Shown: positions 47,901-60,768, numbered from the stretch's first letter. The stretch is 64,000 nt of DNA from Manduca sexta (GCF_014839805.1 NC_051126.1:4410609-4474608), one strand, 5' to 3'. Numbers and translations are program-made. Notes: a model not told the origin generated them from the letters alone.

Positions 47901-50900
47901 AATCCATTAAGATGTTTCTGCGTTTCCTTGTAACAAACATCCAAACATACAAAGATTCTAACAATTTGCCAAACTTTCCTATTTATACAATATGTAAGAA
48001 AGTAAGAAGTAAAATAAGATTTCAATAATCTATCCTTGTTAATTACAGTTAAATAAAATATTTATTATGAAGTTTATTTTATGTCTTACTACTTATGAAA
48101 TATAAAATAGCCCAGTCTATGTTCGATGTGCAAAGTTAACTTTTAACATTTAGTTAAGTATAAAAGAGACCGAAACGATAAAACGAGGGTATTTTCTGCT
48201 TTTATTTGGTTACAGTTGGAAATCCACCTAGCCCAATGGAACGCGACCATCAAATCATTGCGAGATAGTTTGAAGTTAGAGGAACTCGAAATGATTTTCA
48301 ACGATGGCACCAAACGTAAGATTTGGAAGGTTAACCGACCGAAACCAGAAGCGATTGAAACAGTAGATTTTGTACGTGATAATGATTTATTAGAAACAGA
48401 TGAATTATCTACTTATGCTATTAACAATGTGAATTTAGGAAGTAATTTAAACCAATTGAATAATGTAGTAAAATATGGATTATGATAGTGCCATCGTTAT
48501 GAAAGTACTACTACTACTAAGAACATTCTCGTCATAGATTTAAAAGATAATATGAATCTATGGCCAATCTATAAATGTAAGAACAGTAGTTCTCATTGTT
48601 GAGAAGTATCTCATGTCACTGCAATATAAATTATGAAATTGGTGTTTTTATTTGGGTTCCTTTTTATGTTATCAGTTATGGGAATACAATTTACAGGTTC
48701 AACTGCTACCATCGTCAATAGGTAAGCGGATTTTGTCGTACCTACCTCGCGCTCAACTTGGAGACTACGCTCGCGTCAATAAGTACTGGGCTTATCTCGT
48801 TGATGAGTTTCGAGCCGAGCTCGCTGTACGAGCCAAAATCGCCATCGATTTTGAGAAATTACACGTAAGTAACTTATTATATAGGTATAGGTACATGCAT
48901 CTTTTTTCTTCTGCCTTTATTGGACTTTAATAATAGGTACCATTGGAAGTGAGTATAGTAACTTGACGTAAACTTGTTTAAACACCTGGAAGACGAATCG
49001 CGGTCTGCCAAATGAAGTACTCTACTATACCATAAAGTAACACGAGTTGTTTTCATACTTTAGGTTCATAACTCACATTAATAAATAGTCTCCTTATATT
49101 ATTTCTTCCCAGGATAACATGCTCCGCCACGACACTAGTATGGACTTGATAGCCCACATGGACACGCAAGGCGCCCCACCTAGCTCCCAAGGTATTATGA
49201 GCACTGTTCCCTCAATCAAAGCAAAGCAACCACTGCCAAGCACGAAAGCAAGTGAGAAATCTGGTGGCGCGTACTCTTTGAGGAATTTCTTGAAAGAAAA
49301 GTTGTCTAAGCCTGGTATTGTAAGTAATTATTGTCGTTGGTCAAAACATACATTAGATGCTGACTATTTACGGCTAATTGTAACAAACGATCCAGCCACT
49401 ACATTCGCTTCGGTAATCAGTTTCTTATTTCGATTGGTTCATTCTGGACATCCGATGTTCGTGATAGGAAATGTTTATTGAAATCGATCAAAAAGGAAAT
49501 CCGCTGGCAATATATATATATATATATATATTCAAAAGCGGTGATCACATATCTTCGTTGATGCGAAATGGCATTATGCAACCTGATGGCAAATGAATTG
49601 CTACGTCAAATGATGATGATAGATAATACTGGTCTTTCATTGGCTGTAATTGCCATGCCGTTTAAGGTAACTAGAAATAACTGACTTCTGAAGAAAGAGA
49701 ACCATTTATTCCGTGGGTAGTTTTAGATTATATTCACTAAAGGTGTGGATTCATGAGAATTGTAGAATAAGTTGCTTATTGTAATGTATGTATCGCTGTT
49801 GAATCCTGATCGTCTGTGTCCTTATGCATCATGTTTATTTCAATTTCGAGGTTCACCAAACACCAATACGCAATATGTCCGAGTTATCAGAAAGATTAGA
49901 GCGACGTGGTGCTGCTGATGAAAATATTTGGAAATGGTGTGAGAACATACTGAGTCGGGTGAAGAAAGATCCAGAGCAAAATGTAAGCACTCATTACTAC
50001 CGCTATTATGAATGGTCACTCCTTAGAAATAAATGTAACATTTTGTCTAGTACTTCGTGCCGCATGGTTTACCCATATTACTATTTTATTTTATTTATTT
50101 ATTTTACAAATCATAGCACTTACATTATGTGGGTTATTACAACTGCGTTAAGATGCGCATTAAGTTTAGAACTTGTATCGCGTATCCTTTACAAACCAGT
50201 AACAATAATTAAATTTGTCAGACTCTAGTTCGAAGTCTCAAAGTTACAAAAAAGAAAACAAATAACAATAAAAAGAATAACTACAACAATTCTCTATAAA
50301 GAATGAACGTCTAATGTAAAACAACACGAATTAGCTGTTAACATCTAGAAAAATATAATATGACTATAAACTCTTAAAATTAATTACATAACCAAAACTG
50401 TTGAGATCAATACGAATGTAGAAAAAACAGTGACAGGGTTAGACAATAAGAACCATTGTGTATGTGTGTGTGTATGTGTAAGTGTGTGTGTGTGTGTGTG
50501 AGAGAGCGCGTGCGTGTGCGTGCGCTTGTGTGTTAGTCACCCAAAGTAGTTAATAATTCTTCGGTTACTTGGTATGACAGTGTCAGAAGCCACTCAGTTA
50601 ATTTAGATTTTAACTTGCTCAACGGCAGCAGCTTAATGTTAGGTATTCGGCGACATACCTCATTGTAGATGTGAGGCAGCAAAAAGGAAGGGAGTCGTTT
50701 GATGAAAGCAGTGTGTATCGTGACAGTTGGAATACAATAAATACGGCGCTGACACATGTGTTCAAATTCCTCAGAGTTATTTGCTCTTTTGTGTGAAGCA
50801 ATAACAGCTTTGAGTATGTAAATTTGGCGTACTTGCAGTACTTTACACTCGGAATAAAGTTCGTCTGTAGAGACTAGAGAATCTTAAAGGTTTCCGCAAC

Positions 50901-51980
50901 ATCACCTTTAAAACAGATCGCTGAGCTCTCTCGAGTTCCATGTATTTAGTTTTGATCGCACCACCCCACGCAAGAATGCAGTAGTACAGCAGAGACTGTG
51001 AAAACGCCTTGTATATCATCAATAGAATGTCTCTAGGAAGGTGTCGTAGAGCTTTAATAACATAAATGGATTTTCTAATTCTGCAACTGAGAAATGCAAG
51101 ATGCTTTTTAAAACATAAGTTTTCATCGAATAAATTAAAAGTATTGCCAATCAATAGTTTAGAATTATGTATCTTAATTATAAAATATTATTATAATTTA
51201 AACCTATCCCAGGATCGTTTTCGTATAGTTGCAGGCTAAAAAGAAGGCGGAAGAAGGAATTTTGTCTCTCGGCAACGTACACTTCCCATGTCCGATGATG
51301 AAAGAAACCCTAGAAGTGCCACTAGATCCTCCTCTGTACAAAGATCCAGCGATTACGTTAGTTAAGAATTGCAATTATTAATTAAAAAAGAAGGAATAAA
51401 AAAAAGGAATGAAGGAATCGAATATAATTAAGATAGATTAGCTAAAAACGGAGTATTGGTGTAATATAAATCTGTTTCCTAATAATTTCGGCATGACTGC
51501 CTTCGCAGCGTGTTAAGTATATGGGCGCCGTGATTGGCTAATATTGATATACCTGTACTTAAGTTGACTATCGATTAAAAAGAAATTTAATAAAGCTAAG
51601 GAAAAATATGAAACCCATAATGACACTATGGGTTCGGGCGCTGTCACAATCTGTGATAATACCTTACTATTTGAGTGTGTGCATTATAACAAAAATCATT
51701 ATATCGCAAGGGCCTCGCTGCATATAGTGGAATTTGAAATAGTTTTTTTAAATACATATCTTTCAATATTAAAATAGGTGTTCCGTATTACATAATATGT
51801 ACCTCAATATATTATTTATTACTTATTTTCAGTAATTCTATGAAGCCTAAAAGAAATATTTCGGATGCTGTATTGCACATTCCAAAAGAGCAAAGCAATA
51901 AGCGTTATAGTCTATGGACACGAGACTTTTCCGGTCTTTATCCTGTTTTTAAAATACCATCACATCAATCACCGATTTGA
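41909..51980 (+). CDS. F-box protein, FBXW10/CDRT1-like without WD repeats, 11 exons, about 547 aa
   Basis: Exons 41909-41987, 42555-42759, 45801-45921, 46876-47079, 47585-47686 (or from 47594), 48216-48371, 48697-48864, 49113-49319, 49851-49982, 51235-51356 and 51833-51980 keep one frame. Exon 7 encodes an F-box (LLPSSIGKRILSYLPRAQL, then DYARVNKYWAYLVDEF; residues about 290-330), the segment that binds Skp1 in SCF ubiquitin ligases. The N-terminal YWFVRISWANKKRYVLALL and the post-F-box LWTRDFSGLYP resemble my recollection of the FBXW10/CDRT1 family, whose vertebrate members go on to WD40 repeats. Here the protein stops before any WD repeat, so it would lack the usual substrate propeller. 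The ATG follows an A-rich leader and opens the only phase-consistent first exon. Exon 5's acceptor is ambiguous, with both options in frame. Function is not known from sequence. Confidence 0.78.
42925..43165 (-). repeat. Interspersed repeat, copy 2 (F-box gene intron 2)
   Basis: Reverse-complement relative of 36890-37200: on plus, ACCTTGAATTACAAAGTG, TATTCCACTGCGCTCGC and CATAATTGT-like remnants near a ATGACGAAAGG start. Non-coding. Confidence 0.65.
43555..43745 (+). repeat. Degenerate dispersed repeat (F-box gene intron 2)
   Basis: GTTCGCGGTTTTGCTCGAG, CCGGTATAAAATC and GAAATTTCATATAAATCAGG in the order seen in the 26235-26730 family. Confidence 0.5.
44552..44957 (-). pseudogene. THAP-type C2CH zinc-finger relic, antisense in F-box gene intron 2
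   Basis: Two minus-strand pieces, 44957-44836 and 44681-44552, join through a good donor (CG|GTAAG) and acceptor (TTTCAG). The first reads KCEICG, then HYFIARFPLDEL. The second reads RCKEWVKMAGNEDL, then KFVCGKHIKNNDF. This is the Cys-x2-Cys ... Cys-x2-His layout of the THAP DNA-binding finger, with the conserved FP and W. A TGA (44611-44609) interrupts the finger before KFVCGKH, and a TAG ends the frame soon after. THAP fingers occur in host transcription factors and in P-element-type transposases; no transposase core follows. The first piece could start at the ATG shown or further upstream. Confidence 0.72.
45595..45765 (+). mobile_element. Shortened tRNA-derived SINE just before F-box exon 3
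   Basis: TCAATGGGGTAGTTTTATTG (A-box-like), GAGGTCTCGGAGTCAGGTAG, TACCTCTGCCTATCAC and GAGAAAAAGGCGTGATGC. The middle part of the family is deleted. It ends about 35 bases before the acceptor of the exon at 45801. Confidence 0.7.
47715..47965 (+). repeat. Degenerate dispersed repeat (F-box gene intron 5)
   Basis: GTTGCTCGTGGCTTTGCCCG, CCGGGATAAAAAGTAGCC, CCAAACTTCATCAAATCC and ACAAACATCCAAACATAC. The sequence order matches the 26235-26730 family. Confidence 0.6.
49510..49531. repeat. (TA)n microsatellite
   Basis: About eleven TA dinucleotides in a row, in the intron after the exon at 49113-49319. Confidence 0.9.
50075..51170 (-). mobile_element. LINE 3' fragment, antisense in F-box gene intron 9
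   Basis: The minus strand encodes the part after the catalytic reverse transcriptase core: FKKHLAFLSCRIRKSIYVIK, LRHLPRDILLMIYKAFSQS, LLYYCILAWGGA and LERAQRSVLKVMLRKP. After a frame change near 50880 it continues LPHIYNEVCRRIP to a stop at 50535-50533. A 3' untranslated part ends in AAATAAATAAATAAAAT-type sequence at 50075-50105. There is no catalytic YADD box, so it is a dead insertion. It is a different element from that at 27213-29950. Confidence 0.85.
50457..50533. repeat. (TG)n-rich microsatellite inside the LINE fragment
   Basis: Alternating TG with interruptions (TGTGTATGTGTAAG) changing to AGAGAGCGCGTGCGTG. It immediately follows the LINE stop codon on the minus strand. Confidence 0.9.
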
Positions 51981-52694
51981 AGTGTTTCGTTTTCGAAAAA
52001 TTAAATAACTCAAACAATTATGTTGTTACTCATTGTTTCTAAACTACTTTTAATTACTTAGTAAGTTTTTTAAAATAATTATCAGGAAGTTTATGTCGAA
52101 TGAAAAAGGATAATTCGTGCACTGTGTGAGTTTTTTTGCTGCAAACTATTTAAGGTATTGCACTGTGGTCAGCCTTGGCCTGTAGGAAAACACTGATACT
52201 GATCTACTTATAGGACATTCAGACTTTGTACCAAATGTCAATATTTTATAGATTACACCGCTTCCCGCAGCATTACATATAACTTATAGTTTCTTTATAT
52301 GCACCTAGTACGAACTACATGCAATCCATACATGTCTTTCCACATGAACCTATATAGAGGCGTTTTTAGTTTTTACATTATTTAAATTACTGTGGCACCT
52401 CTAGCGGAATAAATTCGCAGTTTTATTTTATGTTTGGTATTGTGCTTGAAACTGATACGAGATGGCACCACTTGAAAGAACATGTGTCAAACTCAATGGT
52501 GACAGCAGATACGTCAAAAAAATTGCAAGTTGAAGAAATGTCAAATCTTCCATCAAAATATTTTTTTTGAAGTGGGTGAAAAGGATATCGTGAATTGTTT
52601 ACGTATGAAAAACGCGTAAAATTTCAATCACACTTCATATAATGTAATGCAGAAGTGAATTTGACTACAAATAATTGGTACTACGTTTGGCAAA
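51981..52694. other. Intergenic between the F-box and STUB1 genes
   Basis: About 0.7 kb holding the F-box gene 3' end and the STUB1 promoter. No TATA box or other element can be assigned with confidence. Confidence 0.5.
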
Positions 52695-55600
52695 ATGAGT
52701 AAGCATATGTATTCTACTGCGAACCTTACTGATAAAGAATTGAAGGAGCAAGGCAATAGATTATTTAGCTTACGGCGATATGAAGATGCTATGAACTTTT
52801 ACACTAAAGCAATTGTGAGTATATTACCAAAATAGCTCTGCGTCATGTATTCTTATAAATACAAATATTTTGCAATTCCTCGACCTAGTTTGTGTTAAAT
52901 AGCTAAACTGCATGCAGATATTCAGAAAACCACAATAGCGTAAACAAAGTCAATTTAGATGTAATCATGTCATCGTATTTAATGTCCCGTTTTTCGATGT
53001 CTTGTAGTAAAAACTTTTTCTCGACTATGATAATCGGAAACATTCCATCCGTATTTTAGACAGAGATAAAACCTTTTTTATTGATAAACGTATAATCTTC
53101 TAATAATGAGTTCAATTCCAAAGTTGATGACCTTGGTCAGTCACAGTTTTTTAATTGACTGAGAGGTTGTATTATATTTTTTATAATAAAAGAACTAATT
53201 CTATAGCCAAATGGGTAAAAGGATATTGTTATCTTTTAAATGCACTAAACGATTATATTATGATTATCTGAAATCATAGTGTCCCACCTGCTTGATTGTA
53301 GTATGTAACTAATAGAATTATATTAGAATATGTAGAGAAAAATATTTTCTCAATACATTGGCATGAAAAACCATGATAGTTAGTAAGCAACGGGAGAAGT
53401 CTGAGAACTATATTGTAATACATTTGATATTACAACTCAAAATTAGATGGGTACTTGGTTTTGCTCATGGCTCTGCTTGTGTTAACAAGTTTTTCAGTAT
53501 AAAAGTCTCACTATATATTCTACCGAGTTAAAATGTATTGTATGCCCTTCTTAGGGTCACAAAAGATACCAAAATTAATTGAAATTGATTTAGTGAATCA
53601 GCCATAAAAGTGTATCGGACAGACATTTGAATTTAGAACATGGGTTTAATATCACAAAAACGCAATCAAGTTACTATACTAACAAAATTTGTGCTTAAAT
53701 TTATGGTGTTAGTTTTTTAAAAGTAAAAGCACTAATATTATTACATTTAATAATAGAATAGCCTGGATCATTGAATATGTATATAAATTTTTACAAAATA
53801 TTCATATTTGCTGTATCGAATCATGAACAAAAATTTCATAAATTCCTGTTACTGCTGACAAATTATTTTATCTACTCCATTTTCCTTTATCCATGTAATG
53901 GTAATACCATTAGTTTATAACATAGCATATTATTTATTATTTTTAGATAAAGAACCCATCAGTTGCAACATATTTCACAAACCGAGCATTATGCCACCTG
54001 AAAATGAAGAGATGGGAGGCAACATGCCAGGACTGCAGACGGGCGCTTGACATAGACACCAATCAAGTTAAAGGCCATTTCTTTCTTGGACAGGCGTTAG
54101 TTGAGCTTGAATGTTACGATGAAGCCATAAAACATTTGCACAGAGGTAATGAACTATTTTAAGACATCCCAAAAGTTTTGCTAATAATATTAAAGAATTA
54201 TGGTAATTAAGTTTATTATATTGTCTAGAGTGACTAATATGTGTTACTATTATGTACTTTATTAATCCTTAAATTAGCTTAAACTTCGTTGTGTTCTTGA
54301 AAATGTTTCTGTTATTGTTTATAGCTTGATGTGATGCCCAAATCGAGCTAGTTTCATTACAATAAATATTCGACATAAGATTTAAATTATTAAAACTCAT
54401 TATCTTCACTAGTAGTATTTACTACCTGTAGCACTCTGGAATTGTTCAAACAGCCTACCGTTTATATTATATATTATTGGATCCTAATCCAATTAATTGA
54501 TTTTGCTTTAGTGTCAGCAACAGTTATCTGTTGAGACAATAATTTTCTATTATTTTTTTAGCTAATGATCTGGCACGTGAACAGAAGTTGAACTTTGGTG
54601 ATGACATCGCTGCACAACTGCGTTTGGCTAGGAAAAAGAGATGGAATGTTCAGGAAGAAAAGAGGATCTCACAGGAGATTGAATTGCAAACATATCTCAA
54701 TAGGTAAATGTTAGTGGTTGCCTTGACCCAGAATTAAAGATATGTGTGCCTTTTTCTACTTTTATTCTTACTAATATACCTGTGAATGTATGTATGTTTG
54801 TTAGAAATAAAAGCAGAAACTGCTGTATGGATTTGGGTGAAATTAGGCACACAAATAAATGATATCTTTGATTATTATATAGGCTACTTTTTATTCTGGT
54901 AATTTGCTCCTGTAGGAAATATTTGTATTTGTTATCAGATTTTTTAAATAGATGGTCTCGATGGTCACTAATGTCAAACAGATGCTTGGATTCCTGCAGT
55001 TATTAAGGAGTTTGTAGCGCGAAAGTTTATTGACGCAGGCGAAACCGCCAGCAACATGTAGTTATGAATAACAAGCTTATTAGGAGAAACTACAATAGTA
55101 TTATATCTGTCATAAATAGTTGTTCCATTCCTCTATGACTTTTTAATTAGTGTTTCCCCTGTAAGTTGTTAAATCAATAAAAATAATTAATGTGTCAGTT
55201 ATACTCATACATAAGAGATATATTAATGATTTTTCCTTGCTATGTTTATAGGATTTGGCATGTTTAGTTTCGTTCTCTATAATTAAAATTTTTATGAATC
55301 TTTCCAGGTTAATTAGTGAGGATATGCAACGTAGAATAGAGGCGCTGAAATTAGAAAACAGTAATGAGGAGGAAATTATTGCGAAATCTTCAAAGATCGA
55401 AGAGGAGTGTGTAAGTCTCATTTATTTAATGTTCAAAAGTTGAGTGTTAAAACTGTAGAAATATGGACAATGGATTTATTACTTTCTCATACATAAATGA
55501 GTAGGAGTAAAATTAATTGGGTTGTATCGATAAGAGTTTTAAAGTGGTAATTCGCTAAATGGCATTGGACCAAATGGCAAGGTCACATATGAAAAAAAAG

Positions 55601-57314
55601 AATATCGTTTATAACAACTAACGGATATAACGTCGAGAATTGATGGTCTGACGATATAACTGGTTCACTTATGATTTGTCGCTCCACTGCTATGTAGGGC
55701 AATATGACTCATTGCTATAAAACATTGGGTAAAACGACTTCGCTGTTGTGTAGTTTCACCTAATGTGGTTTCATCTTTACTTACTGAAAAATTTAAGCAG
55801 TGTTATGTCACTTTGATTCTTAAATTATTCGACACGAGGAAGGAAATGATATGTCATTACTTACATTAAACACAAAATTACTTAATACTCAAGACGATAA
55901 ACACAAATGAATGGAATACTCATGGTGTAAAGTGGGTGCAACTGGTTGCATTTCTGTCTAGCCCTTCTAGGGTAGAGGGCGTGAGTGTGTGTGTGGTGAA
56001 AATTATATAAAGTATGCTTAAAATACAAACTTTTCAATGCATTTTTGAATCTTAATTAAGAACTATTTAAATTCTTGTTGCAGAATAACTACAGTAGTGA
56101 ACTAAATAACTTATTTTCTAAAATGGACGAGAGAAGAAGGGTAAGTAAATACAACTTACAAGGTGTTGGGACTCTGCAGTGAGACATATCATCTGCATTA
56201 TAAAGGTTATTCTCGCGTACCCAAGGCCACTCGGCATCAATGGCAGTTACATTTTCTGGAACTAGACTAAAGTCTAATATTATTACTTGGGAAGTCCTAT
56301 AGCTGAAGCATAAAATTATTATTTAAATTTGATAACATTGAGGCCTATGACATTTGATGTTAATGTAACTTTGTATTTTTTATACCTTATTTATTTTGCT
56401 GCTGGGTGGTTACTTTAGTTTGGCCCCTAGGCGATTTAATTGATTGTCTTTACTATATTCTGTTTTAAGTTACATTAGTAGTAATTAATTATTTTTTTAT
56501 TTGTTATTACAGAAACGCGATGTACCGGATTATTTGTGTGGCAAGATAAGTTTTGAGATTTTGAACGAGCCAGTGATTACACCGAGCGGTATTACATATG
56601 AAAAGAAGGACATTGAAGAACACTTAGAGGTGGGTAGTAAATTTATTTAATGATACACTATACTGCCAAAGGGTCCATATTATTCCTGTTGACCTTCCTT
56701 TCGTAATTAATGGAAAACCATTATCATTAGAACGATTTACACACCTCATTTATGCATATTAGTACCTATATGTTGCGTTGGGTTACCCTTCGGAAAACGC
56801 CCTGCGTCATTGATATATTATGATATATAAATAACTTAGCATTGTCAACTGGGAAGAATAGGGCAGCTATTATGGTCAAATTGATTAAAATTATGTCGAC
56901 CCATTTGTATAATAATTACAAGAGTAGTTCTAGCCTCATTTAAATTATTTTTATTAATTACTAGCTTTTGCCTGCAGTTCCCACCGCGTATAAAACTTTT
57001 TTCGGGATTCAAAGTAGCCTATGGCACTTAGGAATAATATAGATTCCTATTAGTGGAAGAATTTTTAAAATCGGTTCAGTAGTTTCAGAGATTAGCAAAC
57101 ACACAAAAAAACTCAGAAACTTTTCTTTTATATTTGTATAGAAAATAGAATCTTTATTAATAGCGATAAATTGTATTTTTGTTCACAGCGCGTGGGTCAT
57201 TTTGACCCGGTCACCAGAGTGAAGTTGACTGCAGATCAGCTCATACCCAACTTCACGATGAAGGAAGTTGTGGACGCGTTCCTCCAGGAGAACGAATGGG
57301 CGCTCGACTACTAA
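52695..57314 (+). CDS. STUB1: STUB1/CHIP, TPR and U-box E3 ubiquitin ligase, 7 exons, 287 aa
   Basis: Exons 52695-52814, 53947-54145, 54562-54703, 55308-55410, 56084-56140, 56513-56629 and 57189-57314 join in phase. CHIP binds the C-terminal EEVD of Hsp70/Hsp90 through its TPRs and ubiquitinates chaperone-bound misfolded clients in the cytosol. TPR repeats occupy about residues 12-115 ([56 protein letters not shown]). A charged coiled-coil linker follows (about 125-205). The U-box lies at about 210-283: [37 protein letters not shown]. The protein ends [12 protein letters not shown], as in this family. Length is normal. AATAAA lies at 57373-57378, about 60 bases after the stop. The ATG is the first in the exon and gives a normal N-terminus. 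Confidence 0.96.
53450..53640 (+). repeat. Degenerate dispersed repeat (STUB1 intron 1)
   Basis: GGTTTTGCTCATGGCTCTGC, CAGTATAAAAGTCTC and ACATTTGAATTTAGAACA in the order of the 26235-26730 family; strongly diverged. Confidence 0.45.
54760..54960 (-). repeat. Degenerate dispersed repeat (STUB1 intron 3)
   Basis: TTACTAATATACCTGTGAAT, GTATGTTTGTTAGAAATAAA, TGGATTTGGGTGAAATTAGG and ATATAGGCTACTTTTTATTC. These are typical words of the same family in the opposite orientation. Confidence 0.5.
55918..55995 (+). repeat. SINE tail fragment (STUB1 intron 4)
   Basis: GTAAAGTGGGTGCAACTGG, then TAGCCCTTCTAGGGTAGAGG and GCGTGAGTGTGTGTG, the 3' end of the first SINE family. Confidence 0.5.
56960..57140 (+). 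repeat. Degenerate dispersed repeat (STUB1 intron 6)
   Basis: CTAGCTTTTGCCTGCAGTTC, TTCGGGATTCAAAGTAGCC and AAAATCGGTTCAGTAGTTTC, as in the 26235-26730 family. Confidence 0.55.
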
Positions 57315-57378
57315 TTACGTCTCAAAGTGCTCATTAGTGCCATTGCGAAAATGTCACTTCTCTTTGGTGAATAATAAA

Positions 57379-60300
57379 GTTCCAAATACGCCACGATAGA
57401 TGTCGCTTTTTTCAATTCGTAGTAATTTTGTGCCCTCTGTCCAGGATTTGGTGTAAGGTTCTAGTAATAGATCAACTGTCTTTTAAATTCCAATTCATGT
57501 TATTGCGTCCAGTAGAATTTAAATACGGTTTTCTCAATGTATTGTTGTGTGAAAACATGTGTATTGATATTATAAATGTGTAGCCATCTTCTTATTCTGT
57601 GCACTAAGTATTCATCCTTGAAGTTATCCATGAATGTATGAAAAGTGACATTTTCGCTTTGGCAGTATTTATTAATCGATATGTAACGTGATCCAGAAAT
57701 AAATGTTTTTATCATTGGCCCAAGTCCGTGTGGTTTTATTCTGTAATTATCTGGATCGCGTCTATGTGGAGTTATTATGCTTTATTTAAAAAAAAAACTT
57801 ATTTTTTTATTTAAGTTTAATCATGTAGAGTTGCGTACATAATTTCAGTTGTTGATGAAAAAATATGCCTGCATAAAGAGCATTTATATAGTTTGATAAT
57901 TTGGAATGATTAATTTCTATTTGGGGCTGTTATGCACTTTTTAAGCATTGCTGTGAAAGGAGAGGCAGATTAAAGTAAATATAATAGATTATTTGAACAC
58001 TACAAACTAAATATTAAGGTTGTGTTTAGACGTTCAAGAAGAAAAAGACCACGTCAGCACCTCATTATCTTAAGCGTAGGAATAGACAAGAAAAACAATG
58101 GAGTCCGATATTGTATTATTTTCCTAACTTTGTTAAGCGACTTTTGGTAGGCAAAGGCGACTTTAGCTAGGTTTTTTAAGACGCTAAGAGACTAATTTGC
58201 TTATTATTATTAAAGACGTTTAACAAATAGGTGCTCGGACATTTTGACCCATAGACAAATGCTCAAGTGATCCCCCTCTAAAGCCTGTAAATAAAAAAAA
58301 TACAACGTTAGTTTTTGTTAAGAATAAAACACACTTTTATGCTTCGGCATACGTAACCCACGTCACGAAGAATAAATATTCGACATATTAATTTAATAAA
58401 TGTTTTTTTTAGATCACCACGTCAAACTTTACACTTTTAACTAAAGTTATAAGTTATTGTTCTGAGATATCGGACCAGTAATATTTAATAGCACAATTTC
58501 ATAAATACCATTTGGAAGTATGTTTTAAATCTCGTAAAATTGGCACGTTGTTAATAATTACGTTTGTGAGGAAAAAAAAAGTTTAAGACTATCCAGTGAT
58601 TGTCTTAGTTGTTTTTTTACCCACCCTTTGAGCGATACTGCTGTGAAGCGTAAGTTTTATCTCGATTTTTGAAAAACATGCTAATTTGGCAAAATGGATA
58701 CAAATTTAAGAAATGCATTTTTTTTTTATTTTGTTGTTAACAATGAATGTGAAAATGTATGTTCAAAAGCTTATGTGTAAAACATAAATGTAAGAAAAAT
58801 GATGGCGCCTTCACAGTCGCTCATTGCGGCTTATTGCAAGAAATCTGACTTCAAGATCCAAGAAGTTTGAAACAAAATTCCATTATCCATAGACGATAAC
58901 TGGCAACTGGGAATACAAATGTGGAATGGTATTGTTTTTTTCTCTTTATAAAGCACGGTAAAACGACCCTCTTGTATTTGATGGTGCGCGGAGTCGGTTC
59001 CAGATATAATGCTAACTGACAAAGGTCAAACCTGGCCAGTCGACACAATTATGCCGTCGTGTTTGAAACCGGATATACTCCGGTTACTGGAAGACGACAC
59101 ACTTACTATGGTGTTACTATGGTGGGTTTTACACCTTGTGTACACAAGTTGGGATTCGAGTATTTTATTACTATCATAATAACCATCAGCTGAACATTCA
59201 TCCATGACATATACATACTGAAAAAAAAGCTCTAACCGGCCCCCTATCCCATTGCGATGTAAGGTCAGCACAACAAATATGTTGCAGAAAAAAAAAACGT
59301 TTTTTTACGAACAACGTTTTAGGAGATCAAGTCCCAAGCAAATCAATTTTAGATTTTTTTATAAGATTTTAACACAGCATATTTATTTTGCCTTTCCTAA
59401 TCTCGTTTTTATATTAAAGTACTTACAATAATTCTCTCCGTCTTGTCATTTTCTATTATACTGTGCTGTTCAGTTTATTTATTTATATCTTCTAACCATA
59501 AATCAATGGATATTTATGACACTAATTATGGAACTTTAAACTTCAATAACATTTTATTTTTTAACTTTAAGTAACACATGTTTATAATAACATGAATATT
59601 TTATTTATCTTATCTTGTGTGTATTCATAACAAAATACCAAGGTAGTATTTAGCTACCACTAAAGAAGTTTTATTCACGGTATTGAAAAATAGAAATTAA
59701 ATTCATTAAAAATATATTTGAGTTTCTGGTAATTGAGAGGCTTTTGGTAGAGGCTTAATAGGCTGAATACATTCATGTTTTACCAAGAATAGAACTTCAT
59801 GTAACTTTATTTCTATATCGTTATGGTAAGAAATGTATTATTCACTGAAACTGGTATTAATAAAGTAAATATAAAGTAGAAAGAGTTTGCATTTACTTAT
59901 TTCATAGTTGAATACTTCTAAAATCTAGATCAAGAGGTATATTAAGTTTCCTCAGGAACTGCAGATGCAGTTTTAAATTTTAATTCAGATGACAGCTGAG
60001 GTTTTGGTAAGAAGGCTGGTATATTAATTTTTCACATGAATTATTTACAATAAGAATCGGAATCATGATTTTGTAGAGTTGTAGAATTAGCCCTAAACAA
60101 ACCACCAGATGGGCATTAGTAGTTAATTAGTTCGTGCCTAATTACTACCTCGTACCTATAATATATTCTTTCATTTATCTATTTTCCAATCGCATTTTCC
60201 TCAGCGTACGGTTTGACTCCGCAAATTTCTACTTAATACATACGAAAAATAACTATTTTGCACCCATAAAGATAACTTAAGTCAACATTTCAGTTTGAAA

Positions 60301-60604
60301 GCCATCCATGCCACAGCAATTAACATGTTAAACACATCAATCTCGGAAGTTAATCAAAACTCAAAGCCCGAATCACGTCGGAGACAACACTTTGAGAATG
60401 CGACGTCGCGTCGGCGTAATCAAACTTGTTAGCTGGGCAGCCTGCATTCTGTGGCTTGACATTTACCTTCTATATAATTGATTTGCTTTGAACTCTTTAA
60501 AGTTCGGGTGTAGATTACTTAAAGTAAATTAATATGATATAGTGGTTTTCAGGTAAACCATTATGATGACTTCTTAGTTCTTATGTTTACGCGAATGTTA
60601 GACA
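57379..60604. other. Gene-poor intergenic region
   Basis: More than 3 kb of AT-rich sequence. The open frames on the minus strand at 57500-57715 and 58831-59271 have no motifs, no splice-supported neighbours and no coding-like composition, so they are not called. No tRNA or other RNA gene recognised. Confidence 0.5.
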
Positions 60605-60768
60605 TTGAAATAAAACTATTTTAACGCGGTTTTTGTATTATATTTTTTCCCTGACGTTTCAAAGTCCGCCCCGTGGCCACGAAAGCTGCATAGTCTACGA
60701 AACATCGGGAGAAAATTAGAATATAAAAACCGTGATAAAATCCGCAGAATAGTTTTATTTCATAATTA
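60605..60768. mobile_element. Hairpin MITE (CCCGA(C/T)GTTTC family)
   Basis: The left arm GAAATAAAACTATTTTAACG ... CCCTGACGTTTC and the reverse complement of the right arm (GAAATAAAACTATTCTGCGG ... CCCGATGTTTC) pair over about 55 bases. The loop is GC-rich and contains GTGGCCACGAAAGCTGC. Non-coding, short and palindromic: a non-autonomous DNA element. Confidence 0.7.

Noticed and set aside
49510..50533. CRISPR-like or regularly spaced repeats
   Set aside because: Only simple TA and TG microsatellites; there is no repeat-spacer structure, and the genome is eukaryotic.
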